DNA of 34,381 bases from Thermoplasmata archaeon. Lineage in GTDB: Archaea; Thermoplasmatota; Thermoplasmata; Thermoplasmatales; Thermoplasmataceae. The stretch's first letter is position 1; each line of letters opens with the position of its first letter. The DNA lies in the NCBI GenBank assembly GCA_021816745.1, contig JAKAWY010000008.1, positions 1 through 34,381 of the forward strand, given 5' to 3'. The notes under the pieces are model-generated. The model did no database searches and was not told the origin of the DNA. It worked only from the letters and a program-made list of their open reading frames with translations. Made by a program: the position numbers and the translations under genes. Shown here one piece after another: positions 23,962 to 33,106 of this stretch.

Positions 23962-25152
23962 CTAACTCACTTTTCTTGCATATACGTCAATTTCATCCAT
24001 TGAATGTTTAACCGAAGAAAGGAATTGGTTTGATTGGCGTTGACCATCTTCAGACGATCCAGCGCTTTCAATCTTTTCAACTTGCCATTCAGATCCACTA
24101 TAGGAAAGGGATTTTTGAATAATAGATTCGAAATCGTATGGAGTTGATGGTAAAGCACCAAATCTGATCACGAGATGCGCATCATTATCGGAAATTAATG
24201 ATACATTTCTCCACACATTAGAAAGTTCTTTTTCAAATTTTTTTGGTGAACCCGATGCAAGATTATTTTTTATTGCATACTCTGGTTTTTCGTCTCCTCC
24301 AACAAACCACTCTCTAAGCCACTGATTTGTGCTATAATTGTTCATTCCAAGATAAGGAGGAGAAGTTACTATCCACCTGAATTTCTTGTTAAATTTTTTA
24401 GGGAAAATTTTTCTAGCGTCATGAAGATATGCTTGACTATTGACTTTTTTTGGCACATCTTCATAATACCTCCTTGCACGTTTATCAACTATATCCAAAA
24501 CATTAATTTTTTTTGGTGTGTAATTGTGTTTTATCCAGTATCTAACCGCTGAACCTGGTTTAGTTGTGTATGTTCTTGGCATTTGATTTGACAGATATGA
24601 TTGAATTTTTTTTCCAGTTGGTCCATGCAATGCTCCAAGCATTATACCCCTGAGACCAATTCTTGCATCAGTTTTACAATCATTTAACAAACTTTCCTTA
24701 ATTTTGCATATCTGGGCTAATGTATCATTGTCAAAAGCCAAGTCCCAAAATTCACCTTTAGGAATGTTGTCGGTAAAATTTTCATCATTTGATAATATTT
24801 TTTCGCACTCTCTTATTATTACTTCTGGAGTTATTTTTATAAGTTTTGCCTTAGTTATTGCTACAGCCACGGGGTCTTTGTCTATTCCTATGCTTTTTAA
24901 ACCCAGCAATCTTGACGCATAAATTGTTGTTCCTCTTCCGCAGAAAGGATCTAAAACCCAGTCATTAGGTGCTGCTATTTTGAGTTTATCTAAAGGAAAT
25001 TGGATAGGAAACATGGTGTAATACGGTGCTATTGCATTTAATGTAAACTGTTTCTTTGGGATTAAGGAAAGCACATCCAAATGATCGGCTTCAGTTGAGA
25101 AGTTTGATGTTTCTTTAGGATTTATTTTTCGAGCTATCTTTTCATTTAACAC
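23962..25152 (-). CDS. DNA methyltransferase (probable N4-cytosine type)
   Basis: 396 residues, probably from GTG 25152. The SAM-binding motif DPFCGRGTT is at 68-76 and acidic GIDKDP at 89-94; the catalytic motif TSPPY is at 263-267, with a long segment between them that may hold the target-recognition part. SPPY favours N4-cytosine over N6-adenine (NPPY/DPPY). It is the first gene of the operon with nurA and herA. Its likely job is to mark host DNA so that the NurA-HerA nuclease complex attacks only unmodified DNA. That function is inferred from operon structure. Confidence 0.88.
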   Translation of the reverse strand: MLNEKIARKINPKETSNFSTEADHLDVLSLIPKKQFTLNAIAPYYTMFPIQFPLDKLKIAAPNDWVLDPFCGRGTTIYASRLLGLKSIGIDKDPVAVAITKAKLIKITPEVIIRECEKILSNDENFTDNIPKGEFWDLAFDNDTLAQICKIKESLLNDCKTDARIGLRGIMLGALHGPTGKKIQSYLSNQMPRTYTTKPGSAVRYWIKHNYTPKKINVLDIVDKRARRYYEDVPKKVNSQAYLHDARKIFPKKFNKKFRWIVTSPPYLGMNNYSTNQWLREWFVGGDEKPEYAIKNNLASGSPKKFEKELSNVWRNVSLISDNDAHLVIRFGALPSTPYDFESIIQKSLSYSGSEWQVEKIESAGSSEDGQRQSNQFLSSVKHSMDEIDVYARKVS

Positions 25153-25615
25153 TCTTTTCCCCCAAAAAAATTAAATCAATATGTGTGAACATTATGAATT
25201 ATGTATAACTTATATTTTATATTAATTTTCCGCCTGTACACAATTTAAAGAGATAAAATAATGTACCAAAAATGTACTTTCTTTGTGATATTCATCTCAC
25301 GCATTTCTTGAAAGTAAATCATCAGTAGGATTCATCATGATTTAATTTAAAACCCCCTCTGGGGAAGATATTCTTAGGTTTTGAAAATTTGGATAATGAG
25401 GAAGATGAGAGTGATAACCTGAAAGAACTTGAATCAGATGGGAATCTGAATTATAAGTTTCAAATTCACTGAAAATTGTAACGGAGTGGTAAAAGAAATA
25501 CTCGGGATTGTATGATATTGACTATTTTCCGAAATGAGGCACTTCCCTTTGAAGACCTATGTCTTTCTAAAATAGATATGCAAGAATTTATCAATTAAAT
25601 TCTTATAATCTACTA
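25153..25615. other. Divergent promoter region between two methyltransferase units
   Basis: About 460 nt separating the minus-strand methyltransferase-nurA-herA operon from the plus-strand type IIG gene. It contains AT-rich promoter-like runs near 25195-25225 (minus) and 25583-25606 (plus). A frame ending at about 25471 (GFENLDNEEDESDNLKELESDG) has no start codon and looks like debris. Confidence 0.5.
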
Positions 25616-28450
25616 ATGGCAAAATTCCAGCCTTTAGGAAAATCTGCTGAGAACACAAAGAGCAGTTTTCTTACGGGAATATTATCAAATTTGGGTCTTG
25701 AAGCGTATTTTGAAAGAACTATCAATCTTTCTGGTGTCGAAAAGCCAGATATACAAATTGTGAAAAATGGATATTATTTTATCGAGGCTAAACAGCAACC
25801 AGCAACATTGCAGGATGCTACAGCAAAGGCTTTTAAATATAAGCAATCCTTAATTTCCAAGGGAATCACACCAAAAGTTGTTTTTGGAGTATTGTATTCA
25901 CCCGAATCGGATGGTCCTTGCGAACTAACTGCTATGTTTGACTATGATCCCTTTTTCATAAGGCGCAAGGTAAAAAATTTACAGGAATTAGCAGAATCGA
26001 TATATGAATTCGTTATTAACCCACCAAAAGTTTCAGAACCAGACGCTGAAACTACTATTAACACACTTCGGGACATAGTATCCAATATTACAAGTCAAAT
26101 GGGCAAGGTTCCAGTAAAGGATGTGGAAAAAGTATTTGGCGGAGAAAGTGTATTTGAAAATATTCTTGAGTATAAGCATGATAATCTTCCAGTAAACCAA
26201 ATGAGAAGAGCTGCCGCTTTTCTTTTGGTAAACCAATTACTATTCTACAGACTTCTTTCAAAGGAAAGTGAGGATTATCCAGATATTAACGAAGATCTGG
26301 TGAAGAGCCCTACTGATCTTTTAGTTTATTTTTCAAAGGTTCTCGAGAAAGATTATGCAGTAGTGTTTGGATTTGACGTTGTCTCAAAGATTCCACAGGA
26401 TGCTATGGATCATCTAAGATCTGCAATAGTGACTATCAAAGCATTGACACCTACAAAACTTCCACATGATATTGTTGGACGAATTTTTCATGACTTGATA
26501 CCAATTGAGTTGAGAAAAGTCGTCGCTGCTTTTTATACAAATAATGAAGCAGCGGAAATGTTGGCAGCTTTAGCTATAAAAGATAAGGATGACAAGGTCG
26601 CAGATTTTGCATGTGGAAGTGGTACCTTACTTGTTGCAGCTTACCACATGAAACAACGTTATTTAGCAATAGATGGAAATTTTAGTGAAGATGATCACTC
26701 ACGATTTCTTCAGTCGGATATAACGGGAATTGATATTATGCCATTTGCTGCACATCTGGCAGCTGTAAATCTTTCACTTCAGGCCCCATTATACGAAACT
26801 GAACGTGTACGAATTGCTATCTGGGATTCCACTGATCTTAAACCAAATAAATCTATTCCTGCACTTTCAGCTGAACTTACAGAGGCGTATAGAAATCCAA
26901 AGTTGGATATGTTTTTTGGACAAATGCCTAGACCACAAAAATATATGAAGAAAGGAGGTATTTCCTTGGACAAGGAAGGTAAAGCAGAGATGCCTTTATC
27001 ATCAGTGGACGTCACTATAATGAACCCTCCTTTTACTAGGCATGAAAGACTTCCTGATTCTTATAAGAAAAAAATGGGAACAAGGTTTAAAGAATATAAA
27101 AACTATTTTACCATTCAACTTGGTTTACATGGGTATTTTATCTTATTATCAGATAGATTTCTTAAGAAAGGGGGAAGAATGGCATTTGTTCTTCCAGCGA
27201 CAACTCTTCGCCTAAAGTCTTTTGAAGGTATCAAAAAATTGATTTCAGAGAGATACTGGTTGCAATATATCGTAATTAACGTAAGTCGCTCTGCCTTTTC
27301 CGAAAGCACACAGATAAGGGAAATATTATTAGTTGCTGAAAAGGGAAAAGCAGGAGATGGAACTATTATAGCTACAATAAAATCTATGCCCAATAATAGA
27401 GAAGAAGCTTTACAATTTTCAGAATTTATTAAAAATCAAGTGAATAATGAAAATCTTTCCACAATTAAGGTAAATCAAGAAAATGTACTTGAAAATATTA
27501 ACAGATATCTTGGAGATGATCAGCTAAAGGGCGAAGAAATTTTGTCCACTTTTCTTACTTCTACAAACAAACTCCGGAATCTAACCGAAGTTGTTGAAGA
27601 TAATAAGGGTAAGCATTTAAGAGGTATTCAGGTATGGAAAGGTGACAAGGTGTACGCTGCAAAGATGTTTATTCTTTTCTCTAAAGAAAGGGCAATTAAG
27701 GCCCAAGATGAATGGGTTCTTGAAAGCATTGCACAAGAACATATCAATGTAAAAAACAAAATTAACGGACTCCAAGTAGAAATTCCCAAGAAAAAAGTAG
27801 TTTTCTCTTTAAGAAGATTTTCAGGTCTCGGCAGAATGGATGTTTCCAATGAATTAGATTATCTAATAAAAAATGAATTTGATAAACTCAATTATTTCAT
27901 AACAGAAATTGGAAAATCCGATCTTGTGAAATGGGAAAAGAATCTAGAGAATAAACAAACACATCTTGTTATCATTGGAAGATTTGATATTTCAGCTACT
28001 GGCACAAAATCTCTCGCATATTATTCTGAATATGAATTTAGTCCATCCCAGATGTTTTGGCTTATAAAGGGGATGTCAGGCGAGGATTCTAAAATATTTG
28101 CATTATTCTGGAACAGTTCCGTTAACATTCTCCAGATCTTATCAAACAAAAAAGAAACTAGGGGTGCTTTTATCCAAATTCTTGCATATTCTTTCCAAGA
28201 TTTCTTTGTAATTGATCCTCAACTTCTTTCTTTCAAAAATAAGGCGAATTTGGTAAAGTGTTTTGAAGATATTTCACGAGAGGATTTACCATCAATCCTC
28301 TATAGATATGAGAATATGGATTCGAGGCAATTAAAAATTGATTATGCCATTTTAGAAGCACTTGGTGTAAGTTATAGTAATGATCAACTTAAAGAATTAT
28401 ATTCATTCATCGCTGGAGAGATTAAAAAGCTTAAAAGTGTAATGAAATGA
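25616..28450 (+). CDS. Type IIG-like restriction endonuclease-methyltransferase fusion
   Basis: 944 residues in one chain. The N-terminal PD-(D/E)xK nuclease has P44-D45 and E57-A-K59 (IQIVKNGYYFIEAK). A helical linker spans about 150-310. The N6-adenine methyltransferase core has DFACGSGT at 330-337 and NPPF at 470-473, with LKKGGRMAFVLPATTLR about 30 residues after. The C-terminal half (about 640-944) is the probable target-recognition region. This is the Eco57I/type IIG plan, where one protein both cuts and methylates. No separate specificity subunit follows. It is transcribed divergently from the methyltransferase-nurA-herA operon, so the two may be independent or one compound system. PglX/DrmMI-like methyltransferases lack the nuclease motif seen here. 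Confidence 0.88.
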   Translation: MAKFQPLGKSAENTKSSFLTGILSNLGLEAYFERTINLSGVEKPDIQIVKNGYYFIEAKQQPATLQDATAKAFKYKQSLISKGITPKVVFGVLYSPESDGPCELTAMFDYDPFFIRRKVKNLQELAESIYEFVINPPKVSEPDAETTINTLRDIVSNITSQMGKVPVKDVEKVFGGESVFENILEYKHDNLPVNQMRRAAAFLLVNQLLFYRLLSKESEDYPDINEDLVKSPTDLLVYFSKVLEKDYAVVFGFDVVSKIPQDAMDHLRSAIVTIKALTPTKLPHDIVGRIFHDLIPIELRKVVAAFYTNNEAAEMLAALAIKDKDDKVADFACGSGTLLVAAYHMKQRYLAIDGNFSEDDHSRFLQSDITGIDIMPFAAHLAAVNLSLQAPLYETERVRIAIWDSTDLKPNKSIPALSAELTEAYRNPKLDMFFGQMPRPQKYMKKGGISLDKEGKAEMPLSSVDVTIMNPPFTRHERLPDSYKKKMGTRFKEYKNYFTIQLGLHGYFILLSDRFLKKGGRMAFVLPATTLRLKSFEGIKKLISERYWLQYIVINVSRSAFSESTQIREILLVAEKGKAGDGTIIATIKSMPNNREEALQFSEFIKNQVNNENLSTIKVNQENVLENINRYLGDDQLKGEEILSTFLTSTNKLRNLTEVVEDNKGKHLRGIQVWKGDKVYAAKMFILFSKERAIKAQDEWVLESIAQEHINVKNKINGLQVEIPKKKVVFSLRRFSGLGRMDVSNELDYLIKNEFDKLNYFITEIGKSDLVKWEKNLENKQTHLVIIGRFDISATGTKSLAYYSEYEFSPSQMFWLIKGMSGEDSKIFALFWNSSVNILQILSNKKETRGAFIQILAYSFQDFFVIDPQLLSFKNKANLVKCFEDISREDLPSILYRYENMDSRQLKIDYAILEALGVSYSNDQLKELYSFIAGEIKKLKSVMK

Positions 28451-28830
28451 AATTAACATTCTATCATCAACAATTAGTTGGAATTGTTTTTGTTTAGAAA
28501 GCAAATTTCTCTAGTCAATTACATTTTTCTCTTTTTTAGATGTTTAGAGAATGAACCACCGACTCAACACTTATTTTAGAAATAACTCATATACCATATC
28601 ATGACGTGTGGGTCTAACAATGAAGATAAAGTCGCCAAAGAAAATTTGGATTAAATGTGCCTATAAGTAACAAATTCTCAAAGGAAAATCCAATGATAGA
28701 TCGGCCCATCTTCAAACGATTTGTTTATCTGAAGCATACAAACCAATAATTATGAAGAACTAGAGTGGAATATTGAGAACATAAGTTTGCCCAGAAACAA
28801 TTACAATATCAAATTTTAAATATAATGTTG

Positions 28831-28840
28831 TATTATAAAT
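28831..28840 (+). promoter_or_regulatory. TATA box for radical SAM/NERD operon
   Basis: TATTATAAAT, about 40 nt before the ATG; a second candidate lies at 28814-28826. The start site from the nearer box would fall around 28860, inside the inverted repeat. Confidence 0.5.
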
Positions 28841-28849
28841 CATTGATAA

Positions 28850-28871
28850 GAAATTTGGAAATGCAAATTTC
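28850..28871. promoter_or_regulatory. Perfect inverted repeat, candidate operator
   Basis: GAAATTTG and CAAATTTC separated by 6 nt, ending 7 nt before the ATG at 28878 and overlapping the predicted start site. The symmetry and position suggest a repressor site or a short 5' hairpin. Confidence 0.5.
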
Positions 28872-28877
28872 CACAAC

Positions 28878-30212
28878 ATGGAACTAATTAAACCAAAAAA
28901 GAAGTATAATGAGAATCAAATGAGAATTGCTCTCCTCTCATTGAATTGGTACAGAAGGAAGGATCCGAGGACACCTTTGGGTATAGCCTATATTTATTCA
29001 GTTCTTATGAACCTGAAATCAAGATATACAGATCTTGACGTTAATTTATTGCAGTTTGACACGAAAGGCAATTTAAGCGACGTTTTGCATGAAATAATGG
29101 TACTTGTTCCGGATATACTTGGCATCAGCGTTTATGCGTGGAATGCCTACCAGGTTAAAATGATAATAGATGCGCTTAGGAGTTTTGAATACAATGGTTC
29201 CATCGTGCTAGGTGGTTCAGAAATCACATATGGAGGTGATGAGTTAAATGATGAATTTTCTGGAGCAGATTACTTCGTTAAAGGTTTTGGGGAGCAAGCT
29301 TTCTCCGATCTGATAGAGGGAATGATTTCAGGAAATGACTTATCCATTAAAGGTGTATATAAAAATGGAGACAAAATAGGCAATTTATTGGCTGTTGCCC
29401 CTACTGGCATACCAAATTCACCTTTTAGTCACGATGAAATCATTCCGATGATTTCTGGAGACAAATTTATAAGATGGCAAACCCAAAGGGGTTGTGTCTT
29501 CAGATGTAGTTTCTGTGCATTTACTATTCCTTCTGGAAACGTTGAAGAAAGTGATATTGAAACTGTAAGATATGAACTTGAGAAGATTAAGGAAATTGGA
29601 ACATCAAGCGTAGCGGTTCTTGATCCAGTTTTCTTCCTAAACAAGAAAAGGGCAATAGAGATTCTAGACCTCATTTCCTATAAGTTACCTGGAATCAAAT
29701 TCAGCATACAGACAAGGTACGAACACCTGGACACTGAAATAATCGCTAAATTGTCGAGTATGAATGTAAAACTTGAATGTGGACTACAGACTTTAGACAA
29801 CAAGGTACAACTAAGGATAAAAAGAATAAATAACAGGGAAAAGGTAATTGATATGATGAAAGAACTTACTGACCAAAAAATAGAATATGAAACGCATCTG
29901 ATCTACGGACTACCTGAGCAAACAAATCAGTCATTTCTTTCAGACATTTACACTGTTGCAGAATCCGGAAACAGCAGATTGAGGGTCTTTCCTCTTTCTA
30001 AACTTAGAGGTACAGAACTAGCAAACACTACGAAGGATGGAGAAATTTATTTTTCTCCATTTTTCCCAAATGAGGTAATTCAAACTAGATGGATGACAGG
30101 AATTCAGATTCTCAATCTTAAGAAATTTCAGCGCAGATTGGAGGATGCTGGAGGGCAATTTGATTTAGGGTTGCTTGATTCTTTGTTACAAAAGGAGGAG
30201 GTTGTAAAATGA
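28878..30212 (+). CDS. Radical SAM enzyme with B12-binding-like N-terminal domain
   Basis: 444 residues. The N-terminal Rossmann-like domain (about 15-165) has the layout of cobalamin-binding domains of radical SAM methylases (PDILGISVYAW, VLGGSEITYGG, ADYFVKGFGEQAF), but the DxHxxG cobalamin ligand is not seen. The radical SAM barrel follows: C206-x3-C210-x2-C213 (GCVFRCSFC) for the 4Fe-4S cluster, then SIQTRYEHLDTEII and LECGLQTLD motifs typical of the class. The C-terminus (about 390-444) is short. It overlaps the NERD gene by 4 nt (ATGA), so the products are made together. The substrate is unknown. This class modifies RNA bases, peptides, lipids and small molecules; here it stands in a defence island next to a nuclease. 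Confidence 0.88.
   Translation: MELIKPKKKYNENQMRIALLSLNWYRRKDPRTPLGIAYIYSVLMNLKSRYTDLDVNLLQFDTKGNLSDVLHEIMVLVPDILGISVYAWNAYQVKMIIDALRSFEYNGSIVLGGSEITYGGDELNDEFSGADYFVKGFGEQAFSDLIEGMISGNDLSIKGVYKNGDKIGNLLAVAPTGIPNSPFSHDEIIPMISGDKFIRWQTQRGCVFRCSFCAFTIPSGNVEESDIETVRYELEKIKEIGTSSVAVLDPVFFLNKKRAIEILDLISYKLPGIKFSIQTRYEHLDTEIIAKLSSMNVKLECGLQTLDNKVQLRIKRINNREKVIDMMKELTDQKIEYETHLIYGLPEQTNQSFLSDIYTVAESGNSRLRVFPLSKLRGTELANTTKDGEIYFSPFFPNEVIQTRWMTGIQILNLKKFQRRLEDAGGQFDLGLLDSLLQKEEVVK
30192..30201 (+). promoter_or_regulatory. Shine-Dalgarno inside the radical SAM gene
   Basis: AAGGAGGAGG lies 7 nt before ATG 30209 and supports that start over the internal ATG at 30242. It implies reinitiation coupling of the two genes. 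Confidence 0.75.
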
Positions 30213-32977
30213 GCTTAAGAATATTCAAAGGTGGAGAATTGATGGAGACGGGTGAAAGAGAACAAGCGTACAAGATGATTGAGTATCTAACTCCGTTTTT
30301 TAATGAGAGAGGCAGTGACGTATTCATTGTTGTAAACCCTCTATTTAACGTAAATTCACCACAAATTGATTGCCTATTTTATAGACAAGGAAGAATCGTG
30401 ATTCTTGAGTTAAAAAACATACATGGGAGTTTCATCCCTGTAGCTGATGAGGAGAAACCGTGGATAGCAATATCAAATGAAGGAATCACAAAAGAAATTG
30501 AAAAGCAAAATAAGAACCCATTTGAACAGGTGAAGCATCAAAGGGGTTTCCTCATTAGATATTTCATTCATAATGTTCTAGATCATTCTGATATTTCTGG
30601 AAATGAAATGATAGCAAAGATTATTGGAGACAACATAAGTGGATGGATAGTAACAGCAGAAAATTCTAAACCGGAAGAATACGATAAGATAGGTAAATAC
30701 TGGAGCGATGTTGTACCTATAGGAAAGATGCTCAGCACAGCACTTTCTACCATCGGAACTGCCAAAAAGGATTCCATAGATGAGGAAAAATTTAAGAAGT
30801 TTTTGAGTAAAATTGGGGCTAAAGAGACTAGTCTTGAAAACTTATTTTTTAAGGGGGTGGTTCCAGAATACGAATCTGGAAAAGTTCCAACAGTGGAAAT
30901 TTTACTAAAATCCAATAATGAGGAAGAGAACAGGACTGCGATAAAGTATTGCAGAGAACTAAATCTTTTGCGCTATTTTGATGATCTCACAGCCTTATCC
31001 ATAATTGCACCCACAACGGTAAGATTTGATGCATTTTCATTACTTTTTGAATGGCTCAATAGATTTCAACAAAAATTTCCAATAAGTGATAAATATCTAG
31101 TCGTAAAACGTTCAATCATTGATTCTGATTTCAACATTCGGAAAATGGCTTATCAATTCCTTTTAAACAGTCCTTTTAAAATGGATAAAAACTTGCAAAA
31201 AATTGTTGAAGGCATTCTTGTAGAGGAAACTAACGGGGAACTGATAGTCCTGAATTTAAAAACATTTGAGTTCATGGAGAACATTCAAAATGCGGAACTT
31301 ACATTGAAGAATTTTTACAATCAGAAGATAGGATTAAGTTTCTTTTATTGGTTAAAGGAGTCAAAAAAACTGAATAAAACTTATTCAAAGCAATTGAAAT
31401 ATACAAGAGATAACAAACAAGAAGGAACGGAGGATAAAACAGAACTTCGCAATGAGATGGATAAAGCAAGGATTCAATCAAAATTATGGATTGATATTGC
31501 AAATGCTTGGATAGATGTCTCGTCAACATTAAAATCCAAGACTTTGGCTGCCCTTGTTTTAGAGCACTTAAAGAGAGTCGTTGAAGAATTCGAACCGCCC
31601 CAGAATTCTGATCTCACCCCTACTCCAACTATACGGGAGAGTATTAAGGCTTTGGCAAAAATTGGCAGCGAAGAGGCAAGAAATTATCTAAGGAAAACTC
31701 TTCTTAGTTCAACGAATGAATACATTCTCTATGATACAATAGAAGCTCTTGGAGAATTACAGGATAATGATTCATCCGATCAACTCATGAACTTATTGAA
31801 AAATGTAGACGAAAATAATTCAATTGATACTAATTACATCAAGATTCTAGCTTCAGATGCATTGTCCAGGATAGGCATCGTTGAATCCTTTGACCTAATA
31901 TGGGAACTTTTTCTATTGGATGTAAACAAGGAATCGGTTTCGGAAGAAGGGAAATCATATTTTAACAGCTTAAGGCGCTTAAATAGAGTCAAGCTTGAGA
32001 AAAAACTGTGGGAAACAATTGAGGAAAATGGCTATAACACGCAGACTTTTGAAACCTATGGAGAATCTATTAAACAGTGTGGAGGTAAATACACCATAGA
32101 TAAATGCAAACAGCTGATATTAGAAAGAAATCTCAAGATCGATAATTTTTACAAGAGTCCAGAAGGAATTCTTAGGTATGTCTTTTGGGCAAACCCTACA
32201 ATGGGGGATGCTGGAGTGAAATTGGGCCTTGAACTGCTTAAGACCGGCAGGAAAGAACTGGAAATGACTGGGCTTGATCTAGCTGAATCCTATATGTTAA
32301 ATAATGTAAAGGAGCTGGAAAAGTACGAGTACAGTGAAAATGAGGATACCAGGTACTTGGTTTCTATGATGTATTGTAAACTTAGGAATCAAGATAAAGT
32401 AGAATCAGCTATAATCTATGAAATTGAAAAAGATGCCTTCCCTTCAGCGTATTTGCTGGAAACCTTGATACCAGAAAAATGTTTCAAATCTTATTACATT
32501 GTTGGTGATGGAAACGTTCAGGAATGTGAGTTTGTCGTTGGCAATTCTGGTTTGTTCGTAACAACGTTTCCTATTCATGGGCACACATCGGCAACGGAAA
32601 AATTGCAATTTATTCCGTGGAACAATTTTTCTGCATATAGGAAATTTGGGATTCAAAATATCATAGTTGGGTTGCTAATCAAGACAAAAGAGGAAAAAAT
32701 TTCAAGTCTTATGCCAAGGGAAGCAGTTTCATGGAACTCTTTAGTGGGAAATAAGAAAGTGAATGAAGCAGGCATAAACTGTATAGTCAATGGCATAGAG
32801 AACAACGTTAGTGCCGGAATTGGACAGCAAGAAGTTGCTGCTACCTCTGACTCACTTTATGAAATCCTTAAATCAGCTTATATTCAAGAGGAAACACATT
32901 CATTTGGAGGAAACGTTCAAGAAAAAATCGAAATGTTCTCAAATAGGTTTAAAACTGAAATGATGAAATTAATTTGA
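30209..32977 (+). CDS. NERD-domain nuclease with HEAT-like repeats
   Basis: 922 residues. The N-terminal NERD (nuclease-related) domain is at about 14-140, with Q52-I-D54 (SPQIDCLFYR) and E67-L-K69 (ILELKN) giving the D..ExK active site of the PD-(D/E)xK fold. The central part is helical. Residues about 465-575 read as HEAT-like repeats (SIKALAKIGSEEARNYLRK, DTIEALGELQDNDSSDQLMNLL, ASDALSRIGIVESFDLIWEL). The C-terminal part from about 750 is a different, beta-containing segment of unknown type. The start overlaps the radical SAM stop, making a tight two-gene unit. NERD proteins are frequent in defence islands, but I do not know a described system pairing one of this size with a radical SAM enzyme. 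Confidence 0.85.
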   Translation: MSLRIFKGGELMETGEREQAYKMIEYLTPFFNERGSDVFIVVNPLFNVNSPQIDCLFYRQGRIVILELKNIHGSFIPVADEEKPWIAISNEGITKEIEKQNKNPFEQVKHQRGFLIRYFIHNVLDHSDISGNEMIAKIIGDNISGWIVTAENSKPEEYDKIGKYWSDVVPIGKMLSTALSTIGTAKKDSIDEEKFKKFLSKIGAKETSLENLFFKGVVPEYESGKVPTVEILLKSNNEEENRTAIKYCRELNLLRYFDDLTALSIIAPTTVRFDAFSLLFEWLNRFQQKFPISDKYLVVKRSIIDSDFNIRKMAYQFLLNSPFKMDKNLQKIVEGILVEETNGELIVLNLKTFEFMENIQNAELTLKNFYNQKIGLSFFYWLKESKKLNKTYSKQLKYTRDNKQEGTEDKTELRNEMDKARIQSKLWIDIANAWIDVSSTLKSKTLAALVLEHLKRVVEEFEPPQNSDLTPTPTIRESIKALAKIGSEEARNYLRKTLLSSTNEYILYDTIEALGELQDNDSSDQLMNLLKNVDENNSIDTNYIKILASDALSRIGIVESFDLIWELFLLDVNKESVSEEGKSYFNSLRRLNRVKLEKKLWETIEENGYNTQTFETYGESIKQCGGKYTIDKCKQLILERNLKIDNFYKSPEGILRYVFWANPTMGDAGVKLGLELLKTGRKELEMTGLDLAESYMLNNVKELEKYEYSENEDTRYLVSMMYCKLRNQDKVESAIIYEIEKDAFPSAYLLETLIPEKCFKSYYIVGDGNVQECEFVVGNSGLFVTTFPIHGHTSATEKLQFIPWNNFSAYRKFGIQNIIVGLLIKTKEEKISSLMPREAVSWNSLVGNKKVNEAGINCIVNGIENNVSAGIGQQEVAATSDSLYEILKSAYIQEETHSFGGNVQEKIEMFSNRFKTEMMKLI

Positions 32978-33006
32978 AACATAACTGCATCTATCCAAGA
33001 ATAATA

Positions 33007-33023
33007 CTGCGCTAACAGCGCAG
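33007..33023. terminator. Strong hairpin between convergent genes
   Basis: CTGCGCT and AGCGCAG with a 3-nt loop, 30 nt past the NERD stop and 84 nt before the corA stop. It is GC-rich within AT-rich surroundings. No T-tract follows on the plus strand, so it may protect mRNA 3' ends or mark a boundary rather than terminate by itself. Confidence 0.5.
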
Positions 33024-33106
33024 CAGGTTTGAATATGCTGAAAATAATACGTATTCATTAGGGAAGAATTATTAAGATTTATTTGAAAAAAGGTTAAAAA
33101 TGGGGA

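Larger units (their letters stand above)
28451..28877. other. Intergenic region before the radical SAM gene
   Basis: About 430 nt with no credible gene (a 17-codon frame at about 28602 is likely chance). Its right end holds the promoter and an inverted repeat listed separately. Confidence 0.45.
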
